Assembly (NCBI GenBank): GCA_020698575.1
Contig: CM036254.1
Coordinates: 35,647,393-35,711,392 of the forward strand
Source of the DNA: Bostrychus sinensis
Taxonomy: Eukaryota; Chordata; Actinopteri; Gobiiformes; Eleotridae
DNA: 64,000 nucleotides
Direction: 5' to 3'
Position numbers and translations under genes: made by a program. The notes under the pieces are model-generated. The model worked only from the letters and a program-made list of their open reading frames with translations, was not told the origin of the DNA and did no database searches. Below, piece by piece: positions 11,700 through 21,312 of this stretch. Position 1 is the first letter of the stretch, and the number at the start of each line of letters is the position of its first letter.

Positions 11700-13980
11700 A
11701 TGTGAAGAAATGAAGTACTTTCTCTAGTACTGCCTAGAATGTTGGCATGAAAGACCACAAAACACTCCAGACAGACCTACAAAACACAAGTCTGAAAAAG
11801 TCCACATCATAAGAGTTTTCAGTTCTCTGCCAGCACTAGAACAACCAGAATTATTAAGTGCTCCAGTACATGTGTTTTTAGTTACAGGTGAAATCCTTTT
11901 GAAATTCTGGACTGTGCTACTATTTTTCATGAGCTTTTAGTTACCATTTATGTTAAAAAATGTAAAGTCCCAAAACAGTTTAAAATGAAAACTCTACTCT
12001 TGGTTTATTACAGAACTATTACAGCGATAGCAGTTTCAAAACAGCCGAAATGCTGACAGGGGAGTGATATTTTCTTTGGAACTGGCTCCAAGAGGGTAAG
12101 GCTTATTTTAATAAAATGCTCTAAAACATTAATTTGCACTGACCTTCATGTGTATGATTGAATGTTTAAACTTCACAGCTCTCTTACTTTCAAGACACCA
12201 GGGCTGGATGTAAAATTAAAAGACATTTTGGGGAGTCTTCTACAAAGCGAAGGGTGAGACTGAGAGTTAATAATCCTCTGAAAAGAAGAAGACTAAGAAG
12301 AGGTCTTAGGTCCAAAAAGTTTTTTAGTTTTTTTTTTATATTCCTAACTCTGGTTAAACTGAACCTTTCAACAGAAAAAAAGAGTTAATAAACACATACT
12401 GACTAGAATCTGATGAGTTTAGCTTCATTATTGGCTCTGTGCACAGTGGTTTTAACTCTCATCCTACCAACCTGGTTTACACACATAGATTACTGAGTGG
12501 GGTCAACTTGTGCTCCACATAAAAAAAACACCAACACCAAACACAAAAAAACAACAACCCCAAAACAAACAAACAAAAAACAACAACAAACAAACTAAGA
12601 TTTGTTTCCCTTTTGTCAACATTAGTGAAGTATTAACTGTCATTTCAAGTAAAAAGATTTTGTTTGTAAATTATTATTTTGATACATTTGCATATCATTT
12701 GCATATTTAGACACTGGAAATTAGAGACATTCTTTGATAAAAATGCTTTATGTCAGGAACAAACCACACTAATACAAACAAAGCTCTCTCTGACCCAAAA
12801 GCAGAACACAAGATGGCTGATGCAAACCGACTGGCTAATGTGCTCAAAATGGCTAACAGACAAACAGGCAGGCGGAGACAAACAGGCAGGTGGGAGCTGG
12901 CTGAACCTGGACACAGGAAAAAAAGGTTATAGCAAACCATAGTACAAAAATGGAGCCAAGTGCAGCTACTAACTGAGGCAGTAGAACAGACAAACTGGCG
13001 AGGAGTGAGAAGCTGGCCATCTTATTCTGCAGAAGATTAGTGATGAGACCCCGGTGTGCTTCTCTGCTGCCAGGAGTAGCCATGCCAGGGGAGGTGGAGA
13101 CAGACAAACAGAGGGGAGGGGAAGACACAGGGAACAAGACAGGACTGCAGCAGACCATGACCACTCTTCATTCTGATGTGGTCTGGCTTAAAAAAATAAA
13201 AAAGATATATTTTTGCCTAATTCTTATGGTTAAAAGTTGGTGGGGCCATATTCACTCTAATACAGAATAATCCCAATAAATCCATTAAAACACATGTAAA
13301 GTTGAACTTTTTAAAACAGGAATTTGTCTTTCGTCCCGATTTAAATAAAACTCCTGTTTTAAGTATGATTTTTTAATCAGTAATGAAGCTGAATCAGTAT
13401 AAAACAGATTTATCAGCTGCAGTCTCTGAGCCCATTTGTAAGCCTCAAAAGTAAGGGTTAGATTCTGCTGTTATTGTCCTGGAGCTAAAACTGTGGACTT
13501 TCTCTCTGATCTGAAATGCTGCAGACAATTTGTCTGACCAGTGATTCTTGAATATTTTTATTTTAAAAAACAGTTTTCTGCCTCAGTCAGATCCCAAAGT
13601 GAGGCCTGTATTGTGACCCGGATCTTCTCTGTTTTGAGTGGACAGTGTTGTCCTGAGGGCCTCAGTAAATCTGGACAAACTTAAAAATGACAGACTGTGA
13701 GCCTCTAACCTCTCTCTACTGTGTGGTCCATCAAATACTGATGTTTTGTAAAAGAAAAAACAAGTGAAAAAACCTAAAAATGCACAAGCAAAAATAGGTA
13801 CTTTTGACTGAGGTCACTAGTGACCTCAATACGCTTGGGTTTATAAACATCTCAAATGACATCAGAAGCCAAAAACAACTATAGGAGGTCATAGACAAAG
13901 TCATGAAAAATTTGAGCGATAAAATTAAGCATCTCTGAGATATGACAGAAATGTTTTACCCTCCTTGGTCGGATGAGGGT
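11700..13980. other. No recognisable gene; A-rich (AAC)n-like tract at 12521-12600
   Basis: An imperfect A-rich tract (AACAAC/AAACAAAC units) lies at 12521-12600. Small local duplications of 'gacaaacaggcagg' occur near 12858-12890. A possible transposon end, TTAAAGGTCCCCTAAT, begins at 13980 and resembles the inverted end at 20045-20062. Confidence 0.4.
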
Positions 13981-14764
13981 TAAAGGTCCCCTAATCTGCT
14001 AAATAGTCTTTTCCTCTCTTTTAAAAAAAGCACCAAGCCTCCTTTGGAGCAATACCCATTTGAAATATACCCAGTTTTTTCTCAAGAATAATGAACACAT
14101 TGTTAAAGCTAGATGCTGCTGGTGTTGTATTGTTTTAAGAAATAAAGCAAATAACGTGAACCTTTTAAGAGCTAAGAGCATTTCTGTCTAAGTGTGATAT
14201 TTTTTTCCTGGTTAATCATTTTGTTCTCACACTTACCTTATAAAATTGCATTGTTAATTTTTTTGTCAAAACTGTTTTAATGAGCAAAATAAATAAAGCA
14301 TTCCACCAGAGCAATGGTGCTCAGATTCTTTTGTATTTGAACAAGACAAAAATAAAAGCATACAACACTGACACATGAACACAAACACATCGTGTAAACA
14401 GATTCCTGAGGGGCGTACAGGTAGCAAGTACAGACATAACTAGGCAATATAAGTTTGATTCTTTAAACAACCTAATTCTTGTAGAAGATAAACAACCAGT
14501 TTTTCTGAAAGGATGACAGCTTATCCTTTAGCAAGTACCTTATTCTTTCTAAATGTAAGTTGTTAGCCAGGTCCTGTAGCCACAATTTAGCATTAGGCAC
14601 TGTTGGGTATGGTGGCCTTGAGGTGCAACATCAAAATAGTTTTTCACCAAAATAAAAGCAGATGTAGATTTTTTTAAAAACCTATCCCTCAAATTAAAAA
14701 AAAAATATGCGAAAAATTTAAAGGTCTATATTAAAAAGGAGCATCATCACAGACCTCTAGAACA

Positions 14765-15128
14765 GAGGTCCCCAACCACCGGTCTGCTGCAGAAGAAAAT
14801 ATAAAAAATATATATATAATTGTTGTTTTATTGCTATTTTTTAGTTTAGCGCGATTTCTGTGAGTTTTACTTTGAAAAACTACTACTTCCACTGCAGAGT
14901 CTTACTGCCACACTTGATTCACTCCCTCACTTTTGCCATGTGTCACTAACTTAGGCTAAACCCAGCAAACATGAGTAAAAACAATCAGTCACTCGAGAGT
15001 TTTTTTTTTGTTGAAAGGGAGGGAGGGACCTGACAGTGAAGCAAGGGAAGGGTCTTGTTGCAGGAGTCTTGCAAGTCCAGGAGTTCCACTGATTCTACTT
15101 TGGTAAGTCGTGTTACATTTATTTTACT
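14765..15128 (+). mobile_element. Probable hAT 5' end fragment
   Basis: Begins CAGAGGTCCCCAACCACCGG, the standard start of a large group of vertebrate hAT elements. No matching inverted end or target duplication is found downstream, so only one end can be claimed. Confidence 0.45.
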
Positions 15129-16240
15129 GTTAGGGCTGGAACTTCAACGCGTTAATCGCATTTGACAACATGGAACCTTTCTCAGTGACCTAGTTTCTGG
15201 AGCAAGGTAACCAGAGCTGGACATCCACACTGACCAAAACCATGGATGTATAATAAGACCTGGATAGGGCACCGCCCCCTCTCCCCTGATGCCAAATTTC
15301 CTAGCGGCCGCTCCGCAGAACTGCAGCGAGAAATCCAATGCGGCCCAGAAAACATTTTTCCCATAGAGTGCAATGTAAAAAGAAACGCCTGGTTCTCGGC
15401 TGACAGGACACCTACAGCTGGGAAAATGGTCGGATTTTGTAGTGATTATTATCTATTTTCACACCATGAACTTTTTCCCTCTTCAAATTTTAATTTGGCT
15501 AAAAAATAACTTTTTATGGTTTGTGACGTCACCGCTCTAGTCCGCCACCGCGCCCATTGGTCAGAGCCGGTCACATGGTACGTGGAGCTACACCGCGCTT
15601 GCTCGAGGGCCGTAGTGTGCCTGCTCTATGGGCCGCACAATGTGTAAGTAACGCGTAAGTAAAAAACTTTTTGGCATCATGCGCCAATGAGCACGGCCGT
15701 TTAAAACGGCGGCAGTCGTGACGTCGTTCATTATTCAGTTCTATAATACATCCATGACCAAAACACCATATGTGAGTGGATTTCAGCTGTGGCCAGCTAG
15801 ATATATGTGCTAAGACCGGCCCGCCCCGTGCATCCAGTGCGCAGCGTTACTCCTTTTCTTTCACTTTCAGATGCGCTGCTTCAAGGCATCGCTTATTGTA
15901 CCTCCGCTCATTCTCACAGCTGACTGATCAACACAGCGGACACAGCGATCCGTTGGGTTCATACGTGAAGAGAAGAGGGGACAGGTCCACGCAGAGCGCA
16001 AAGGAGGAGGCAGAGAGGAGGAGAGAGGCGTGCCACGCCCCCACGTTACTACTATTCAGAGGCAGAGGTCGATGCATGGACGCTGAATCCTGCCCTGTTT
16101 GACCACGGTGTTAAATTGAAATCAAGTTAAAATATACCAGAACATACAAATAGGTTCCTATGTTTTATTTCTTACATATAAATATTGCTGTTTGATAAAA
16201 ATGTGAGTAATTGCCATTAATTAATTACAAAGCCTTTAAT
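15129..16240. mobile_element. Decayed hAT-like repeat interrupted by a MITE
   Basis: The left end TAGGGCTGGAACTTCAACGC then GTTAATCGCA resembles the hAT end at 28233. The right part (about 16020-16235, with TGCCCTGTTTGACCACGGTG and ATTAATTACAAAGCC) is repeated at 31265-31465. The 15241-15756 MITE sits inside and is therefore younger. No target duplication could be matched, so treating it as one element is an inference. Confidence 0.4.
15241..15756. mobile_element. hAT-type MITE, exact 8-bp target duplication
   Basis: A 516-bp element starting CATGGATGTATAATAAGACC and ending, read inverted, CATGGATGTATTATAGAACT. It is flanked by the exact duplication ACCAAAAC at 15233-15240 and 15757-15764. 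The 8-bp length points to hAT. It contains a CpG-rich core and GACGTCA motifs at about 15524 and 15720. A degraded second copy lies at 1209-1503 in the opposite orientation. Confidence 0.88.
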
Positions 16241-16311
16241 TAATTAGAAATATATACACTTTGTGGCAATCATAATGCGCAAATTACAATTACTAGCTTG
16301 ACTTCAGTGGC

Positions 16312-16660
16312 TCATCCGGATACTCTAATATATGTAAATAACGTGTGTTGATTTGTCAGATAGAGATGATTGAATGATTTTGTATTTGTTGTATTATTGC
16401 AACAGGCGCAGTTACCACATCTGTACATGCCTGAGGTTGTCAGCCATGTGGTCTGGACTTTGTTCATATGTTTATACACGAGTGTGTTTTTTATTGTTGG
16501 TGCTCTCCTGAAAGTAAACAATGTTAGGGTTTTACAAATGTCCACCAAAGATGGGTATTTTTTCAGTATTTCCCTGATCTTTGGATCTTTGGTTGAAGCA
16601 AGCTGTTGATTGAGCTTAGTGCTTTTTAGATGTTTTAGGTGTTTCTTAACAAGTATACTG
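16312..16660 (-). pseudogene. Penelope-like retroelement protein fragment
   Basis: The minus-strand frame is open from about 16660 to a stop at 16312. The peptide includes REILKKYPSLVDICKTLT, then FRRAPTIKNTLVYKHMNK, TTWLTTSGMYRCGNCACC and LFTYIRVSG. The series 'RRAP..L/IKN.LV', 'TWL...G.Y.CG.C..C' is the linker and Cys-rich segment between the reverse transcriptase and the GIY-YIG endonuclease of Neptune-type Penelope-like elements. Neither the RT core nor the GIY-YIG domain is present. Truncation at 16312 falls near the end of the 15.1-16.2-kb repeat. A hammerhead-like motif lies 90 bp away on the opposite strand. Confidence 0.75.
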
Positions 16661-16690
16661 CAAGATAATTGCTTGTCTTAATTGTGTTGT

Positions 16691-16706
16691 GTGTCCAACT
16701 GGACAC
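16691..16706. promoter_or_regulatory. Perfect 6-bp hairpin upstream of the TATA-like box
   Basis: GTGTCC-AACT-GGACAC forms a 6-bp stem with a 4-base loop. It lies between the Penelope-like fragment and the TATA-like sequence at 16718. Its role is unknown. Confidence 0.4.
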
Positions 16707-16717
16707 CCTTGACTGAG

Positions 16718-16726
16718 CTATATAAG
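16718..16726 (+). promoter_or_regulatory. TATA-like box in putative Penelope pseudo-LTR
   Basis: CTATATAAG lies 22 bases upstream of the first base of the hammerhead-like fold, on the same strand. Transcription from such a box would start close to the ribozyme 5' stem. The inference rests on motif and spacing only. Confidence 0.4.
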
Positions 16727-16747
16727 CAGGTGAAAAAGACCAGACTG

Positions 16748-16792
16748 TAAATGCTCTGATGAAGGCTTCTGGCCAAAACACGTTAGCATTTA
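16748..16792 (+). ncRNA. Hammerhead-ribozyme-like motif (type I, minimal; probably inactive)
   Basis: On the plus strand, stem I is TAAATGCT (16748-16755) pairing perfectly with AGCATTTA (16785-16792), 8 bp. The core CTGATGA occupies 16756-16762. Stem II is GGC (16764-16766) with GCC (16772-16774). Then AAAAC (16775-16779), loop AC (16780-16781) and GTT (16782-16784) give the very short stem III and the cleavage triplet. Hammerheads of Penelope-like elements have this minimal layout, with GAAAC-RC-GUH after stem II. The single departure is A instead of G at 16775 in the GAAA box. The preceding base is C, so a CpG-to-CpA transition explains it. That G is a catalytic position, so activity should be lost or very low. 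Confidence 0.7.
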
Positions 16793-16909
16793 ACTTTCTT
16801 GATGTTGCCAAAAAATAAAAACAAACTAATGTGAGTATCTCTGTCTTGAAATTATTATTTTTTGTGTGAAAACTAGGTGTACTAACCTTCTAATTTTTTG
16901 AATGTAGGA

Positions 16910-17560
16910 AACATAATAGTATATTTCGGCAAAGGTTGAGGAGCATGCCAAACCAGCAGCACTACACACCTCCTCTCAGGGTGCACCTCTGAACAGTGCC
17001 CAGGACGTGGCCATACTTCATGTAGAGTCAGCAACTACTCCAGACGGGGCAGGCTGCCCTGCTTGCTCCTAGGCAAGTGCAGTAATGTTGACTATCCACT
17101 GTGCCATGTGCTGCTGAGTAACCGAGCTGCCCAACTAGAGACAAAGCTCCAGATTGAAAAGGGCTCAAATGAGGGCAAGCAGAGAGCCCTGAGGACAACT
17201 TGAAGATCCCAGGATGGAGGCAAAGGCCTTTCCATGGGACACCACCTCCACATATGTGTGGGGAATGCTCTCTTAGAGTCAAATCATTACACCTGCCACA
17301 AGCGGAGGGAATGGTGGCAAGATATCCCTTCATAGTGGACTCTGACAGCTCCAGGTCTAATAGATACTGAAGGACAGTAACATAGTCATGTTACAGGATA
17401 AGGCCTCCTCTGCCTTTCCTTGACATCACTGACATAGAGTGAAGGAACCCCACAGGTGCCTGTCCAGCATCTCATAAATCTCTGCCATCCAAGGACCAGG
17501 TGGCCATTTTGGGGCCACCACTTCTTTCACTGCCACCTCTTTCTCCAAACTCTTCTAAAA
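16910..17560 (-). pseudogene. DIRS-like tyrosine-recombinase fragment
   Basis: Minus-strand frames give, in order, VTVLQYLLDLELSESTMKGY then LATIPSACGRCNDLTL; a shifted frame with PLPPSWDLQVVLRALCLPSF then EPF; and, nearer 16960-17015, MATSWALFRGAP and EEVCSAAGL. These correspond to the recombinase/integrase region of DIRS-type retrotransposons: the 'S..KGYLA.I' core-binding part, 'PSWDL..VL.AL...FEP', and the C-terminal 'G.ATSWALFRG....VC.AA' block. At least two frame breaks are present and the catalytic His-Arg context is degraded. The RT and RNase H domains are not seen. Family assignment is from remembered motifs. Confidence 0.65.
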
Positions 17561-17639
17561 GCTCTCAGACAAAACACATAATTAGGGCAAGGGTGCAATT
17601 GTTGCCCTTCTGGGTCGCAGCTCAGAGGGCATATGGCCT

Positions 17640-17705
17640 GTGGTAAAGAACAGAGAGAGCACACATGTTCAGCTACTGTTAGCTTCACAGCCAGAGAATT
17701 TATTC
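17640..17705 (+). repeat. Direct repeat, left copy
   Basis: The segment GGTAAAGAACAGAGAGAGCA to TTATTCTTCCTCT matches 19267-19335, including GTTAGCTTCACAGCCAGAGA. The copies are 1.63 kb apart in the same orientation. They could be LTR remnants or copies of a small dispersed repeat. Confidence 0.5.
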
Positions 17706-18176
17706 TTCCTCTTATTCACATAACAGCAACATTATCGACATTTGGCATGACCTTTACCTGACCTCAGATATACAGTAACTCATTAATAATTTAACTATAT
17801 GACCTTAAATCAGTCTCATGTCCATGTTACCATAACTTTCTGTCTAGGCTTCTCAGATTACATCACAAATAAAATACAGTCACTTATTCACCAATTTACC
17901 AATCTCAATTTGTACCTTAAATAACACATTCACTTTCACATATATGTACTTAACTCCTAACTCACTGCATTTTACTGTATCCTCAATGTACCATGAACTG
18001 GATTAATGTAACTCGTGCTTTTAACCGTTTTAACACTGTATTTTTAACATGAAATGTATTACTATTCCTATAATGTCTATTTCAACTGCATCCCACCATC
18101 AACTAGTACAGGTATTTACATTTTTAACAATAACCCATGAAATAAACTTACATGAATTGCAAAGAAAGTGTCTTTT

Positions 18177-18857
18177 AAGTGTCTGGCCTCACACTAGGGC
18201 CATTCGAACCGTGCTTTGCCCAGGTATGATTGGGGAGGGGTCTGAGTGCCCTGCCGGCCCGCCCTCACACCTGCACAAACCATCCGTGCCATGGCCCAGT
18301 TACGTCATCAGCTCTGAGGGCGACAGACTGCTACGTCATTGTGCTGCGTGGTTTGTTTACAAGTCGAGCGAGCCGCTAACACTTTTAAAACCGGTGTAGT
18401 GGAAAACGCGAGACCAGCAGCATAAAGTATCTGTGCTATTTTGATTCTGCTTTGAGTCTCATTCGTGAGACGCCGTCTTCTGTCACACGTTATGGAATAA
18501 GCCACATACGAGGAGCCGCAAAGGCGTCTGCAGACGATGAGAGAGGCTTCAAAACTACTGCTGCTGTCCGTTCTCTTCTTCAGAAAGGTGAGCGCAAGTC
18601 AGTGGCATTGTAACGACTGTTGATAATGGAGTTTATCCACTTTTTGCTGAGAAAAGAACAGTTGCGTACATGACAGGGCTCGTAGCGTGCGTGCGTGCAT
18701 ACATGAGCAACTGCGCCGTGCCGTGGCCCACCTTCTCCAACCGTGCCAAAGTCCTGAAGTGTACGGTTTGGAGCACTCACATTAGGCAACCGTGCCGTGC
18801 TTTAGGGGCGTTCTGGAATTGGGCACGGTTCGATTGGCCTAGTGTGAGTACACCCTA
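18177..18857. mobile_element. CpG-rich MITE, possibly PIF-Harbinger
   Basis: The left end carries CCTCACACTAGGGCCATTCG then AACCGTGC. The right end, read inverted, carries ACTCACACTAGGCCAATCG then AACCGTGC. TAA lies at both outer edges (about 18174-18176 and 18858-18860), which would fit a 3-bp TWA duplication. The interior is GC-rich with no transposase. The outermost bases of the two ends do not align cleanly, so the class is tentative. Confidence 0.55.
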
Positions 18858-19266
18858 AATGGCGCTGTTCTTGCACAAAGCTTTAATGTAATCGCCATGT
18901 ATTTAATACATTTTCACAATAGCATTTCTGGTACTTGGTAAAAGACCCACAAATATGCACATTCAGTAAAAGATAAAACCAGGAAATGTCATATTGCATG
19001 AAATCGTTTCATAAATGTATCCCACTCAGTTCTCAAAAAGGTTCCTTATACCACTGACTGGTTTAGGCTAGCTTCTAGCACATTTTATTACCCAGTATAC
19101 TTGACCGCTAGCATTAGCAGGTTAGCTTTCAACACAGTTCACTCATTACTCAAATATCTCCTACAACACACATTCATTTCTCACCACATTAAACCATATC
19201 ATCTGTGACATCTCAAAACTCATAAAGTTTGCATTGCACATTTGACTTTTAGTGTTTACTAACCTT

Positions 19267-19335
19267 TGGTAAAGAATAGAGAGAGCACACTTCAGGTGCT
19301 GTTAGCTTCACAGCCAGAGAATTTATTCTTCCTCT
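19267..19335 (+). repeat. Direct repeat, right copy
   Basis: Partner of 17640-17705, with about 10 differences and a short length change in the middle. Sequence beyond the copies is unrelated on the right-hand side, which argues against a simple local duplication. Confidence 0.5.
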
Positions 19336-19849
19336 GGTGCGTGAGCCTACTCTCCACCACTGCGCGATACCCACCATCTAGTGGACAGTATAGGGAATAG
19401 CACACAACTCAAAGGAGCTGCAATGGAACCAAATGAAAAGAAAATAATAAAAATTATGAAACAAAAATTGTAGGGGTGCCTGTTTTTACTCTTAGTCTCT
19501 TTTTTGTAACCCCTTTGTAGCACTTTATCAGTTCCCAAGCTTTGACAATTTTGTATACACTAATGGAACAAGGTATTACGCAGAACATTTCACATTTTTC
19601 TATTCCAGTACACATCAGTATTTATACATTTTATAACATAAAATACTTTATATTTATGTAAAATGTAGATCTTCTCCTTTTTAGTTCAGACATGAGTGGA
19701 GTCTCTGAGCGCTTGAACTGAACGGTGGGGAATGGACAGAGCATGTTAAAATGACTAATTAGCATGGCTGTTAGCAACATGAAGCTAACAGAAAGATAAA
19801 TGAGCTGAGTGCCTTGTAGCAACGAAGGGTTAAACGCTGTAATGATCAT

Positions 19850-20062
19850 AATGAGTCCGGTGACGGTGTATGGGCTTGTCTACATAGAGCCATGAGACCG
19901 AGCGTTTTTAGCTCTTGCAAAGGGCAGCGTCTCAGCATACAGGATTACTCAAATGTGTGAATGAAACAAGATACTATGCCGGGTCTGTTTTGGGGGAGGA
20001 GACGACATGATAACATGGTCAAAAGCTCAAAAATGTAAATTTATCAGAATAGGGGACCTTTA
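19850..20062 (-). repeat. Dispersed repeat with TTAAAGGTCCCC end
   Basis: Read on the minus strand it starts TTAAAGGTCCCCTATTCTG. About 105 bases in, it contains TTCATTCACACATTTGAGTA then ATCCTGTAT, also present with small changes at 30940-30968. It directly abuts the LINE fragment starting at 20063. Probably a DNA-transposon end. Family unknown. Confidence 0.45.
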
Positions 20063-20240
20063 AATATGCTGATGATTTGGCTCTAGTTGCACACCTTCAA
20101 AATGCTCAGTCAGGAGTATGAAAACGCTGTAGCTGAACTTAACAAAATGGTTCAAAGACACACATCCACTGAACATAACTTTGGCAACAGAAACATTGAC
20201 CTGTCAGACAAGATGTTCCAATCTCACACTTAAGAAGTTG
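20063..20240 (+). pseudogene. LINE reverse-transcriptase motif C fragment
   Basis: The plus-strand translation from 20063 reads KYADDLALVAHLQNAQSGV, then a stop, and after a one-base shift ENAVAELNKMVQ. YADD with a following hydrophobic strand and 'LQNAQS' is the catalytic motif C context of jockey/CR1-like non-LTR reverse transcriptases. Nothing of motifs A or B precedes it. It is a short dead fragment fused to an unrelated repeat end. Confidence 0.65.
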
Positions 20241-20415
20241 GAACAAGTGGACTAAATATTTAACCATAATGGACAAACCTTTTTTTTTTTTACTTTTTAA
20301 TAAGCATAGCAAAGACAGTTCTCTATTATGGAAATGAAGAGGTTTTAAAATTCCATGTGTAACAGAGATGAAAATAAAAACTGACTTCACCAATACTGAT
20401 GTACTGGCATTGTTA

Positions 20416-21309
20416 TGCTGCGTTCACACTGGACATGTTTGAGGCATCAAATTTGCCTCAAACACCTCTAGTTGGACGTTTTAACATTTTGAAGTCAGAT
20501 GCTTTATTCGCGCGTCCAGTTCGCTCTGTTCATGCATCAGAACAAATGTGTTCAGACACAAATTCACGTCATGGGAGGAGTCTGTTGTGCCAGGATAATG
20601 GCCGCTCTTTCAGGGCTAATTCCAACTGAGGCCATGCTGGTTTGCTCACCTGTTGTCCCATGTTGGTGCGGGGACATGCCCCCGGGACACTACTGCTGTA
20701 TTTAAGCACTCAACACCAGCGGCAGAGCTGAGATATGGAGGAGTTTTTTCTTGTTTAATAGCGGTCTCTAGTGGTTTTAGTGGGTTATAGGCTAGGCAAG
20801 CACTCAGTACACAGACTCTGTTTTCCCTGTTGTTTTGGGGAGTGCAGTAACTGCTAATCCAACAAGCTTAGGTCAGCACACGCTAAGGTAAGGTCCCTGT
20901 TATATCTTATTACTATCTTTTTGACTGCTGTCTTTATAAAAGTAGAAGAGGTGCTATAGGCTGTAGCTTATAGCTCCAGGTTCACAGTGACAGCCTTGAT
21001 AGGTACACCATGATTGGTTTGATTGGTCTCCACTCCCATGTCTATACAGGAGCTAGATCCTGATTGGTTAACGCGCCGCAAATAGAATAGTGAATAGTGA
21101 ATAGTGAAAGTCTAGAGCATCAGACGCTCGATTCATGCGTCAGACGCATCAACGCTAAATTTGCACTGTGCTTTTGCGTGTCAAAGCCTGATTCGCGCTG
21201 CGCTGGATGCTTGATTCGCGCCGCAGGACGTCCAGACATGTGTTTACATAGACTTAACATGTAAACCAGACACCCCAGATGCCTCAACGCGTCCGGTGTG
21301 AACGCAGCA
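20416..21309. mobile_element. PIF-Harbinger-like MITE, copy 1 (CpG-depleted)
   Basis: An 894-bp element with inverted ends TGCTGCGTTCACACTGGAC and (inverted right end) TGCTGCGTTCACACCGGACG, flanked by TTA at 20413-20415 and 21310-21312. TTA duplication fits PIF-Harbinger. It is homologous over its length to 35812-36724. Many CpGs present in that copy appear here as TpG or CpA, suggesting this copy has been methylated longer. No transposase. Confidence 0.85.
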
Positions 21310-21312
21310 TTA

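Noticed and set aside
15246..15509. Apparent conserved peptide shared with 1312-1605 (minus)
   Set aside because: The similarity is due to two copies of the same non-coding MITE. The frames are short, shift relative to each other and begin outside the shared DNA.
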